Source of the DNA: Podospora pseudoanserina
Taxonomy: Eukaryota; Ascomycota; Sordariomycetes; Sordariales; Podosporaceae
Length of the DNA: 64,000 nt
Reading direction: 5' to 3'
Assembly: GCF_035222485.1 (NCBI RefSeq)
Contig: NC_085924.1
Span: 3,348,001-3,412,000, forward strand
Shown here in pieces: positions 45,100 to 56,213 of this stretch. The notes beneath the pieces were generated by a model. That model saw nothing but the letters and a program-made list of their open reading frames with translations, was not told the origin of the DNA and did no database searches. Each line of letters begins with the position of its first letter. Position 1 is the first letter of the stretch. A program made the translations under genes and the position numbers.

Positions 45100-47936
45100 T
45101 CCGAGAAGTTGGGCTCCCATGGGGTTTTCAAACCAGCCACCAAGAGAGGGGTTGCAGACTCTGTCGCTACCAGACGACCAATGACAACGGTTGGCATGCT
45201 GCATCTGAGGCAAACGTTCAGCTGTTGGTTGGAGATGTGGCTGCTGGACTTTCGGCGCTGCATGGGTGTGGGGTTGTTCATGGAGATGTCAAGCTTGACA
45301 ATGTGCCTGTTTTCCCAGACACAACCAGACCGACGGGTGCACTGGCCAAGGTTGCGGATTTTGGGGGTGCAATATTGTTTGAGAAGGAGTGCGGCGGCTG
45401 TGAGCGGTTCGCTGAGATATACCGGAACATTCCTGTGAGTTTTGGAAAAGTGCATTTGGTATCCAGAGTCAAATACCATTTCAATCTGCTAACATGTGCT
45501 CAGATACAATGCTCCAGAAGTGCAAAACCAGAAGGCATGCCCGATCATGCAGTCAGGCCTGCCCCTGTGCGTCATCTGGTCATTTGGCATTTTGTTGTGG
45601 GAGGCTTGTCTCGGAGGCCTTGTATACACCACTGCGAATGAGGATAAGAGAATCGAGTACACCCATTCTAGTGGGCTTCTGGAGGCAGCAAAGAAGTGCG
45701 TACCAAAATGCAGACAAGAGTCGGGAATTGATATCATCCTCAAAGCCACTCTGGACAAGACACTGCAGGAGGATACGAACAAACGAGTCAACTGTGCTAA
45801 CCTGCCAATTTGCACACAGTGGCAGTGAGAGACCTTATTTCTTTGCTTTCGGCTTCAGATCATCAACCGTTTTATCATGAGCTAATAACTTCTGCCAGCA
45901 CTGCTGCTTTAAATGGATGTGGACAGACCTTCCCTATCCAAGTCGACAGTCCAGATCCTACATACGAGGTACGACGTGACGTGACGACTTCTGTCACTCA
46001 AACACACAAAATGCCTCTTGCTGATGTTGGACCTGACAGATTTTGAGACCCGAAATTCGAAAAGATATCATATGGGATCTTGAACAACAAAACAGATCTT
46101 TGCGGACCTTAAAACTATCTACGCAGAGCAGTCCCATCCAGACAACGGTTGCATCGCTTGGCAAATGGCCTTATACTCTAACGGCGGGTTTGGTCGAGAG
46201 CGAAAAGACCAAGATGCATATTTCTTTGCGGAGGTTGCAGCGGCTAGGGGACATTCCGTGGCACAAGAGTCCGCTGGCTTATTCACCTGCAACCTTCCTG
46301 ACGCCCAAGAAGCATATACCTCCAAGGTCGCGAGACTTCTTCGTTTGTCAACCCAGGGGGATCAAACTTCTCCTCTCGCCAGATCATGTCTCGACGGGGA
46401 TAGTGCCGCAATGGCGAGACTTATCGACTTATCGCTGGAGGCGCCAACCCGAATTCATGATCACCGGGCGGAAGCACGATTTTCCATTGGTTGTTTATGC
46501 TCGAATTACCAAATGAAGCCCTACACATTCTGCAGCGACTAAAATCACCTCCAGGACAGCTCTCAGTCAACTTGGCGCTGACGCTAAACCAAGATTTCCA
46601 TCCCCAATGGCCGCTTCAGCTTACTGGTACACCATTGTGTATGGCCATTCAGGTATATAACTTGCCTGCAGTTAAGACCTTGTTGGCTCTCGGAGCGGAT
46701 GCACTCGCGCCTGTGTATTCCGAAAAGCAGTACAATCAAACCGACCTTCGATCCTCTTGGACCTCGTTGCACATAGCTGTGCAATATCACCGCCCTGATA
46801 TCCTCGAGGTCCTTTTGAAGAGCGCTCCGCGTAAGAGGGCAATGGCCTGCATCAACACAAACTCTTTGTGGATAGCTCTTTGCTTTTCGTAAACCCTAGA
46901 GCGGCGAGCGATGCATGGTGCCAAAAGCAACCAGAACCTAAAACGCACCATTGAAATGATCCAAAGCCTCCAGCCCTTATCCATAACCGCAAGCAACGGG
47001 ATCACGATAGGACTAATGCAGGCTATTGACTTACACTACTGTGACACTGCTTCTGCCCTTTTACAGGCCGAGCCAAAGTTATGTATCATGCAGTGTACTT
47101 CTCTGAGTGATCAAGGGCGCCTCCATCCCCCTATTAACTTTGCCGCTCTGCTGTCAGCGAGAAGAAACACAAAAGACAACCTACGAATCCTCGATCTAAT
47201 TCACAAAACACAACAGCAAGTCCCCCACCCTGATCATCCATGTCTCGACAGCCGCAGACGAACCCGCTTACACATGGCCATCAGCGGACCGTCAAGCCTA
47301 GCCGCAGAATGGATTCTCCAGCAAGACAACCGTCTGCTCGAAGCCAAAGACGACGAAGGAAGAACCCCCATTATATTACTGCACCTCAGCAGCCAATAGC
47401 AACCTCCTCACCAACAACGGAGCCGATATCACTTCCACCGACAAGTCCGGACTCTCACCCTTGCACTACGCATGCTACAGCAATAAAACCGATCTCGTCC
47501 AAGCCATGTGCAAGTCAAAATCCAAACCTCACATCAACTTACAAACGGACAACAAATACGGCACTCCCCTCCACTGCGCCGTGATGGGAGGTTTCAGTGA
47601 AGTTGTCTTGGAACTTCTTTATACTGGTGCTCCCAATCAGACCTGCCCGATAAACTGGGCAATACCACTGCCATGACAGCAGTCAAACTCAACCGCCTTA
47701 GCACTTTGCGGCTTGTCCTGCGGTATGGCGCTGATACTGGGGCGCGGAATGCCAACGGGACAAGTGTGCGGAATATCGCTGTTTCTGCTGGGCCATCACA
47801 TTGGGCAGTGGTGGATTTTTTGGGGTCCATGAAGCTTGCCTCGGGGCCCCTTGCCCAGCCTGGGGGGTCGATAGAATGTTTGCCTGGTGGCCTTCGTTCA
47901 ATCATATCACCTGACTTTGGCTGGGAAACCACATGA
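45100..47936 (+). pseudogene. Protein kinase-ankyrin gene, 3' fragment (C-lobe, Sel1-like, ankyrin)
   Basis: QLLVGDVAAGLSALHGCGVV leads to the catalytic loop VHGDVKLDN and the DFG motif VADFGGAI. A spliced junction (GTGAGT donor near 45434, acceptor near 45504) leads to the APE motif YNAPEVQ and WSFGILLWEACLGG, in which the usual Asp before WSFG is not seen. Further on come a Sel1-like segment (ALYSNGGFGRERKDQDAYFF), a long helical region and ankyrin units (TPLCMAIQVYNLPAVKTLL, WTSLHIAVQYHRPDILEVLL, TPLHCAVMGGFSEVVLELL, LRLVLRYGADTGARN). The parts lie in at least four frames with several stops, so this is a decayed gene. The 5' kinase lobe is at 39615-39981. A Ser/Thr kinase with ankyrin repeats is a known fungal architecture, sometimes linked to NLR-like repertoires. 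Confidence 0.7.
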
Positions 47937-48201
47937 TGGTTTGAACTTTTCAGAGTTCAAGGAGGTCCAAGTGTGAAGGGTCAGATTCCAACAGGAAACA
48001 CAAGTGTATCAACTCCAAGCAACCATACTTATATAACTTTCCAATCTTTTTTATGTACATACACGTCATAGTCTTCGTTAACCAAAAAAAAAAAAAGAAA
48101 AAAAGAAAAAAAGAAAAGAAAAGGCACTTCAAACCACCAGTACAAAAGAGCCAAAAACCTACTCCTGACATCTCTGTATATATACCAACCAAGCAACCAC
48201 C

Positions 48202-51200
48202 CTACACCAAACAAACCACCCCTTCCCTCCCCTCACCCCCACTCCTAACCCTCGAACTCTCAAAATACATCAGCCCCTGCACATACCCCTCCCCAATCAA
48301 CTCATACCTATCATCCTCCCCCTCCAAACTCACCGTCTTCACCTCAGGAGCAACCTCCCCCTCCCCAACCTCCTCCTCCATAACCCCCAACCCACCCCCA
48401 CCAGCACCAGCACTCACACTCCCCGGCCCCCATGACCCCCAACTTCCCCCCCAATCCCAACTCTCCTGCCTCCTAAAACTAAACGAACTCCTACTCCTCT
48501 CCCTCTCCTTCCCAACCTCATGATGCTCCCCGTGACCACCCCCATTCACAGACCCCCCCGCCACCACATCCTCCATACTTCCCACCCCACTATCCAACCC
48601 CCCGTAGGAGAAAACTCCGTCATAGTCCCCTGATCCAAATCCCCCCCCTTACTCTTCTTCCTCCCCAACCCCCCACCAAGCGCTTTACTCTTCCACTTCA
48701 GCCCAAAACTAGTCCTCATGCTCGCCCTCCGCACAATCTTTGCGAAAGCCGGCGGCTTCGCGCTCGGACTTTCCCTCGGCACCTGTGGTACACTACTACC
48801 CTGCGACACGGAGCTCACCTGTCTCGGCCGACCGCTGCTCTTTCTCCTCACCACAAACGGGACTTTGGAGCCGTGGGGAACAAAGACTCGATCGCCCGGC
48901 TTGGCTGCGCCTGGGACGATACCCGCGAAGAAGGTGTTATTCTCCGGCGAGACAGTGATGCACACGGCCGGATCGGGGAACCGACTCAGGAACGCGAGAG
49001 CAGTGGCCTTGACCTTGTCGAGATTGGCTTGCACTTCTGGCTCGAGGATCCTCCTGTCGTCGTCGGGGTGGAGGGCGAGGATTTGCTGGGCAAAGGGGGT
49101 AAACCATCGGTGGGATGGGTCGGACGGTGTCTGAGGTGGGGTGGGGTTGTTGGCTTGTTGGTGGGTGTCGATGAAGCGGCTGAGGGGGGTTGGGTTTCGG
49201 GTGGCTGCTGGGAGTTCAGAGTCGCCTGTCAAGAGCTCGAGGAGGTACAAGTCCCGTCGCCATTGGTCCTTGGAGTCTTTTTTATCGGGGTTGGGGTCTG
49301 GGTGTAGGGGGGCGAGGAACTTCCTCAGGCGGTGGAGGATGCTTGCGAGGTCTAGAGTTCTGCTGTCCGGGCGTAGATCAAGGTCGAAACAAGCGTGGAC
49401 GGTGTCGATATAGACGCCTTTTAGGGTGAGAACAGGGGGTGTTGTGGTGCTTGCTGGGCCCTTGAAAGTGGCGGATAAACCCAGGGGTGAGCCAGCGTGA
49501 AAGCCTTGATTGACGGCGCTCCAGGTGGTGATCGAGTTTCTCTTTGTAGCTTGAGGGTCTCGATCGTGAATCTCACTGGGCATCCAGGTGCAGAATGGGG
49601 AGCTTTTGCGATAACCTGCACGGTAAAGGAGGTCGAGTGCAAACTGGGTGAAGACTTCAGGGCTGTCGAGGTGAGAGTGACCGTAGCACATGGCAATGAA
49701 ATCCTCGTGCTCACTGCGCTTTGATGTTGTTGCAGGCCTGGCCGTCTCATGCTCCTGGACCTGAAGAAACTTCCAGGGCTCTTTCGCCCTTTTAGCTTCC
49801 TCAAAGCCAGTGTCCACTGACCGAGAATGTCTGAGGACAATTGATACTCGCTGTGGGTGAAGTGAGGATTGATCCGCTTCGTTCTCCGGCTCGGGCTCGG
49901 GCTCGGGCTCAGACTCAGCTTGCGGCTCTGGTTGTACTTCTGGCTGCACTTCTGGCTGCGGCTCAGGCTGCGGCTCAGGCTCTGGTACGGCTTCCACCTC
50001 AGATTCCGATTCGGAAGACTCTTCTTCTTCAAGTTCTGTTAACATGATGTTAGCACTCACATGACCCTCAGTGTCTCCTAAAGAGCCAAACCTACCTTCT
50101 GTCGGGCGCCTAACCACCGCCATCCGCTCCCGTCGATACTCCAACTCATCCCGGATGATCTCATCATCATTTGAGTTCAGGATCTGCATCAAAAGCTGAA
50201 TGTCTTGGTTATTCTTGATGCCGCAAAACTCAACGAGCAATTCAGACAGCCAATGAACTGGAATCGACTTGCGGGTGTCGATGATGTAGAACCGGAGACT
50301 GTCGTCAACAACCTCTTTGGCCACACGGCTCTTGATTGGTACACCTTTGACCTCTTTCCCGTTGACCTTGACCTTGAGCTTGATGTTGATCCTTGTGCAA
50401 GAGTACACTTGGACATTGACGAGCTGGGTCTTCTTCCGGCGAAAGGATAGCCCTGAGATGGTGTTCGGGATAAGCTCCGCAAGATAGAGCGCCTTGCCCC
50501 TTAGCACCTCCTCAAAGGCCACATGCTGAACCGCATCGCCCTTATCCGTCTCCTGCCCAGCCAGCCTCCTAGACACAAGACGTTCCTTGAGACCAAGCTC
50601 CCTAACAAGAGCTTCCATCCCGTCCATCTCAAAGAACCCAGCATCCAAAATTGACAGGGGTGCAACTCCAGATAAAGCCTCGATATGAAGCCTTTCCTCT
50701 GGAATGCACCACTCCTCCTCTGCAGAGCGCAGCACCACCGTCATCGATTTCTTACCCGTCAACCTGACCGGGAACATGGCACAGCTCGAGAAATCAGGCC
50801 TGTCCAAATCATGGGCCGAAACCTGCAGTTGCTGCGATATCTGAACCAGCAATGCCTTGATGTGCTCTGTATCAGACACATCAATGTGACTGACTTCCAG
50901 AAACAAGCTGTTCAAGTTGGCGTTGCTGATCTCGAGTAAATTTCGGAACAGGTTGTCGCGGTGAGGATAGAACGTCTTGATGCGCTGGATATATCTCAGA
51001 CACGGCGGCCCATCCCAGACACACAACGAAGCGGGTGCCCACCACCCCACAGTCTGACCGCCCTTTCTGGGGATGTAGATGTAATTCTTGCCGTTTAGTG
51101 CGGATCTAGTCTTGTCAGTAATCAAGTCGAGCTCATAGTTGCACATGTCGCTGTAACTTGCCTGATATCTTTCATATCCCTCTCCTTGTGCCCATACTTC

Positions 51201-54089
51201 AGAATCGAACTCTCCAACTGCTCGTAAAGCTGCTCCATATCCCTTTGTGTCGTTGCCCTGCCAGACAGCTGGACCAGATAATCAAGAAACACCTTTGGCT
51301 CTGGCTCAACATGAACCCCGAAATGTCTTAAAAAATCCCACGACTTATCCTCCGGCTCGTTGACCCTCAGCAGCCGGTCAGAACGAACTGGGCGAGGTCC
51401 GGGGCGAGCAAGCATCGACTTGATGATATCGCAAATCCAACAGAACAAGCTATGGTCCTCACTGCAGTGGTATGATAGTCTCTGATCAGCCAGCACCAGT
51501 AAGCTCTGCCGTGGAAGGGCCGTGTCCATCAACCTCGCCATGCTCCCACCGTGACACGGAAACTCGAGCATCGACAGATCATTCGTCAGCTCCGACTGAG
51601 TGGAAGAAAACGTATGGATGGACTTGATATCCTCCTCGGAAAAGGTCCACTCGTAGCCATTCTGCGTTGTTGGAACGAACCAAGACCGGTAAAACTCCCA
51701 GTGGTGCTGCAGGAGTTCCAATCCTTTGATTGGATCGCGTTGCAAAAGTGCTTTGAAATCGCTGTGAAGCCGGTGCGTATTGACACCCCAATCCAGGGGC
51801 CCAGGTTGCACCACACGCAGAAACCTTCTCGCTTTGAGGGTGTCAGAGAGCCACAAAAGCCCACCCGGTAGCTGAGAAAACGTCTTCAAATAGAGGTCAT
51901 GGAGGAAAAGCAATGTCAACCTTGTCTCTTTGGCAAGTGAACTCGCAGAGTAAGGGTCTTTGTCCGGCAGGTAAACCCACGACAACCTCCAAATCTTGGA
52001 TGGATCAACATTCGCTGCGCACCAAAGCTCCGGGATATCGTTGTTCTTTGGCTTCCAATTCGCGCGGTACAGAAACACGAAATCCTCGATCCTGTCCTGG
52101 AGAGTCAACGCAAGGAACCTCTGATTCGGAACATCAGGTTGATGTTCCTGAAGCAAAAGATCACAAAAGCTCATCTTGTCCACAATCTGAGCACCTAGTG
52201 CCTGGAAGAACTTGGCCCGGTCGGCGTTTTGTCGGATGTCGAGATCGATCCCTAGTGGGCTGATGCTCACAGGCAGCTTTAGGTCGACATCTGATGGGAG
52301 ATACAAACGGCGTCCTTTGAAGGAAACCCACGTCTTGTCGTGAACAGGGATAATCTCAAGGGTCTCAATAACCTCGCGGTGGGTGTCCAACAGGGAGTGG
52401 AGAGCCTTGCAGAGAGCGTTATGCCACGACACTGGCATTCCCCGGAACTCTGTGGGGAAATTCGAGATGAAGCCTCCCAAGTCGGCGAGGAAGTCCTCCG
52501 GAGACAGCAGCGGTACACCGAGTGCTTGAAGTTTGGCGTGAATTCTGGCGGGGTATTTGTCGGAAATGAGGTGTTGCGTCGAATATGCAGCCGGCAGTAT
52601 GTTCCTTCCGTCCTGATCTTTGAGCCTCGTCGGAACGATCTTCAGCTGACTCCCGCAGACAAGGCGCCCTTTGGAGTCTTCAAGGACGGGATTCAGTGAG
52701 CAAAGGTCACGCAGACGATTTTGTACTGGTTCAAAGATGTCACTGCGTGTTGGTCCGGGGGGCAATAGTAATGGCCACCGGTAGAAGAGCTCGTGATAGC
52801 CAAATCGGTGAAAGCCAGGGATGGCATTGACCAAAGCCCGGCAGACCCCCTCCACCAAGGCCCTGTTCCACACATTGTCGATGATGCTTTCTCTGCTTGG
52901 GACAAGAAGGAAGTCACCATGGATGGACAACTATTGGCGCAGCTTCGTTAGCAAACCTGTTTCCAATACTCAACTTCCCAGAAATCCAACGCACCTTGAA
53001 GCCATAATCTCTGATTGGCAAAAACGCATAAACCATCTGAGATTCCGGTGGCTCATCAAGTGGAATCTTGAGGGGAAACACCAAAGTCACCTCCGATTCC
53101 AGACACCCTGGGCGCTCTGGTGTGTCGGGCAAGTCCGTGACAAGATGCCGAAAGGCGACCTGTTGGTTGATCACATCATTGTAATACAATGACACCGGCA
53201 ACAGTGTGTTTCGGTGTGGTGGAATATGATCGGCTTTGAAGACTGCTGTCGGCTTAGCTGTAGCCGTCGAACCCCGGATGAAACTCCTCAACGCTCCAGA
53301 ACCAACAACCTTGCCGACTTTGACTTCTTTGGCCTTGGAAAGAAACAGAAGATGACCAGGCTTGAGGTTCTCCAGGCCTTGTAAGACAAGGTCCATTGGA
53401 TCCGAGGTGCCCGTCTGACGATCGTGAGTTGGACTGGCGATTTTGAGAAGGATGGCGGTTGTGAGCCCGGCAGCGTATTCCTCAGCGGGGAAGTCGTCGT
53501 CCCAGATTGGCCGTATCCTCCCAAGCTCTCCATCACGGTCGAATCGAAACGAGTAGTGCCCAGACCTGATCCAGACGCTTGATGCCACCTTGAAGACCGA
53601 TTTGAAACCGAGACCCTTTTCTCCGATTAATCTCCGCTCGATGCCATATCCTCTCTGCGTGTTCTTGGAACTCTCGGCCGCACTGCAGATGGCCCTGACG
53701 TTCTTCTTCTTGAAGCCAATCTCATTGGACTCGACGAGAAGGTGGCGTTTCTCGGCGTCATAGGTGAAGTGAACCTGCGGAGACGCGCCCCCATAGTCAA
53801 GGTCGTCTGCATTTTGGAGCAGCTCATAGATGAAGCGGGAAGTGGTGGTGGTCAGATTCTCACTCAGTCTGGAATTGTGTCAGTATCGATCGATGTCACC
53901 CAGGTGGATCAGCAGAGTTCAAACACACGTCTTCAGCATCCCCTGGAACGCCCGGCTGGTCAGAAAGCCCGAGTCCTCCTGCCATCTCCGGATCTGAAGG
54001 ATATGATCTATCGCCTCTTGCCTGGTTGCTGGAAGCCTGTCGTCGTCATTGTAAAAGTCCGGTGTTGGGAGACGGCCTGAGGGAGACAT
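48202..54089 (-). CDS. Large sacsin/NO VEIN-like ATPase (GHKL fold)
   Basis: Exons 54089-53929, 53868-52995, 52930-51162 and 51105-48546 sum to 5364 nt, 1787 residues. The GHKL (Hsp90-like) ATP site is near the N-terminus: ELLQNADDLDY (N box), then LIGEKGLGFKSVFKV (lid/G box). IHGDFLLVPSRESI follows the second intron (52931-52994). The third intron is GC-AG (51106-51161). The middle is long and alpha-helical; an acidic Pro-Glu-Gln repeat (about 49860-50030) precedes the C-terminal region. The frame ends at 48546, but an in-phase-looking continuation (SMEDVVAGGSVN, ending YELIGEGYVQGLMYF, stop at 48202) needs one more G in the G6 run at 48598-48603. Related proteins are chaperone-like; the role in fungi is poorly known. 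Confidence 0.85.
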
Positions 54090-54819
54090 GATGTAATGGT
54101 GGTGGTCAATTGTCGGTGAAGCGAGAGCAAGGGCCCATAAAGACGACTAGGGGATACACTCTATAGTGGATACATTCTTCGATTGAAGTTTGGGAAAGGT
54201 ACGGATACCCCGGTCGTTCAATTTGAAGCTGGGTCAGGTCGAGATAATGAAGCGAAAAATGAATTGTATGTATGTATGTACACAATGGGAACGAACGAGT
54301 CTTGGAATTCGGTTCCGTGAGGTGCTCGATCGAACTCCACATGTGAAAATGGAGATGGCATGAGCCCAGCCCAACGCGACTTGCTGCATGTTGACGTGCT
54401 GCTAGCCAATCCTGTGGCTTGGCGGGTGGTTGGGCGTCGTTGTAAGTGGAGCCAGTTGCGCTGGCAACTGCATCAGTGCAAGCGGAGATGGAAATGGTGA
54501 TCCGAATGGAAGATGGACAGCAAAAGTGAAGCTGGTGATGCGTGGAAGAAAGATGCTGTTGCTGGTCGAGGGAGGACATGATTGGGTCTTGTTGGGCCTT
54601 TGGCAGTCCCAAGAAGTGACGAAGACGCAGCCCCTTGTTCCTCTGGCACAGTTAGCTCCGATTACCCCACATTCTCTGGAACAATGCCGCGGTTAGTGAC
54701 TTGGGCAGTGTTTTTCTTATGCCCCTCGGCCCCTGAGCCCCTGAGTTGGGGTAGATAAAAAGTAAAGAATGCCCATCTGAGCAGCCACAACATAACACCC
54801 GATTCCAACCAAAACAATC
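54090..54819. other. Intergenic, promoter side of the sacsin-like gene
   Basis: No supported gene. A short TATG tandem (GTATGTATGTATG, about 54265) is present. Open frames overlap without motifs. Confidence 0.5.
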
Positions 54820-54939
54820 ACATACGACCATAGGCAGTTGAATACACGGGATCCCGTCCGCTCTCCCCTAGTTAAGCAATTGACCGCCAGACCAGTACTC
54901 AGGTGGGTGACCACTGGGGAATCCCTGGTGTTGTATGTT
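54820..54939 (+). rRNA. 5S ribosomal RNA (dispersed copy)
   Basis: About 120 nt starting ACATACGACCATAGGCAG and ending GGTGTTGTATGT; the two ends pair as helix I. The internal control region is recognisable (GTTAAGCAATTGACC, GTACTCAGGTGGGTGACCAC). Helix II pairs GGCAGTTG with CAATTGACC around a bulged A, as in Neurospora-type 5S. A T-rich stretch follows. Isolated 5S genes scattered among protein genes are typical of Sordariomycetes. Confidence 0.93.
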
Positions 54940-55426
54940 TTGACTTTTGTGTCATTCTTACTTTTTGCCTTTGCTTGCCTTACTAGATTGTGTTAAACTC
55001 TTGTTCGGCTTATTGAGTTGATTGAACCAAAAAAAAAAAAAAATGATTGAGAAACTAGGCAGAAAACTGCTGAACAAAGAGTTTACCAGTCGAATGTTCG
55101 AGTTTTGATGCATCTTATTCGGCTTGCTCAAAACTCGAAAAACAACGAACCTCAAGTGACTTGTCTTTGATTGGTAACTGGCTCCTTACCTTAACATATC
55201 GTAGGTCCAAGACACTGAAAGCCCCTAGTAGGTCAGAGGCACCGTTTGTCCACATAGATATTACATTATCAGGTTTTCTCTCTACTCTAACTTCAAAGGC
55301 AAATCCGTAAACCAAAACTTTTGTGAAGGTGTCGACGGCAGAAACTAGCTCAATATAACCATAGTTAGTCACAACTGCCTTTCTTAACAATGGTATCAAC
55401 AACTGACAATACGTTATCGCACCCAT
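54940..55426. other. AT-richer spacer with poly(A) tract
   Basis: A run of about 16 A at about 55028-55043 lies 90 bp after the 5S gene; a minus-strand open frame (55115-55426) has no known domain and looks like decayed repeat DNA. Origin unknown. Confidence 0.35.
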
Positions 55427-56213
55427 TTACTGACTAACAATGATAACAATCGTCGGATCGCTCTCCTCCTCAGCCCCGGCATCACTATTCCGTCCGGTGC
55501 CAGCAGAATCCGTTCCGTTCCGCGCAGGGGAAGAGACGGCCACAGCCTCGGACGTGGCAGTGGCGGCGGCAGAGGTTACAGACGAGACAGGATCCGACTT
55601 TCCCGCAGCAGGGGGTGCGGCAGCTTCACCGTCTTTAGCCTCATCAGCTGGAGCGTCTGCAGGCGCACCAGCCACCGGTGGTGCAGTCGGGGATGCCTCG
55701 GTCTCACCGGCCGCGGAGGTAGCAGCTTCGGTCCCATTGGCGGGCTTCATTATCACTCCAACACCTGCCCCGGCACCGCCAGTAGCCTTTGCTCTCTCCG
55801 TTACAGTTGCGGTTATGGTCGTCTCTCCTGCGGCATCTGCACTGTCGGCTGCTGCTGCAGCTGCAGAAAGAGGTCCGAGGATGCCTTTCACTTGGGACAC
55901 GAGAGCGTTGACAGCGTCGATGATGTTGCCGGGTTGGCCAGCTTCTGCTCCCGCCCCCGCTTCGGCTGGGTTGGTGATCTGAGCCGGTGGAGCGGTAGCG
56001 TTGCCTGCTGAAGTGGCGGGAGGTGTTAGAGTTGAGTTGGCAGCCGGGGCTGAGGCGGTTGTCGGTGTGGGGATTGGTCGGACCACGAGAGGCGAGGCGG
56101 ACACGGTTGCTGCTGCTGTGAGAGCTATTGTCAAGGCCACCTGTAGTTGCGGATATTGATGAGAATCCTTTTCAAGTGTAAAGGGGAAAGAATCATACCT
56201 TCTTGTTGACCAT
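55427..56213 (-). CDS. Secreted Ala/Pro/Thr-rich protein
   Basis: Exon 1 (56213-56199) encodes MVNKK; the phase-0 intron 56141-56198 joins it to VALTIALTAAATVSASP, which together form a signal peptide cut probably after ...VSA. Exon 2 (56140-55427) ends at TAA; 242 residues in total. The mature part is low-complexity (PTTASAPAANSTLTPPA, AGAGAEAGQPG, PAGKSDPVSS) with N-glycosylation sites (NST, NAT, NGT) and no Cys. A helical stretch with IIDAVNALVSQVKGIL may be the only folded part. The end TIVIIVSQ is hydrophobic but short for a GPI signal. Probably cell-wall or secreted; function unknown. The splice is needed for secretion: without it the hydrophobic core lacks a start. Confidence 0.72.

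Noticed and set aside
48080-48125. A-rich tract as a CRISPR-like or structured repeat
   Set aside because: It is a simple AAAAAG/AAAAGA microsatellite without spacers; no CRISPR array is expected or seen in this eukaryotic window.
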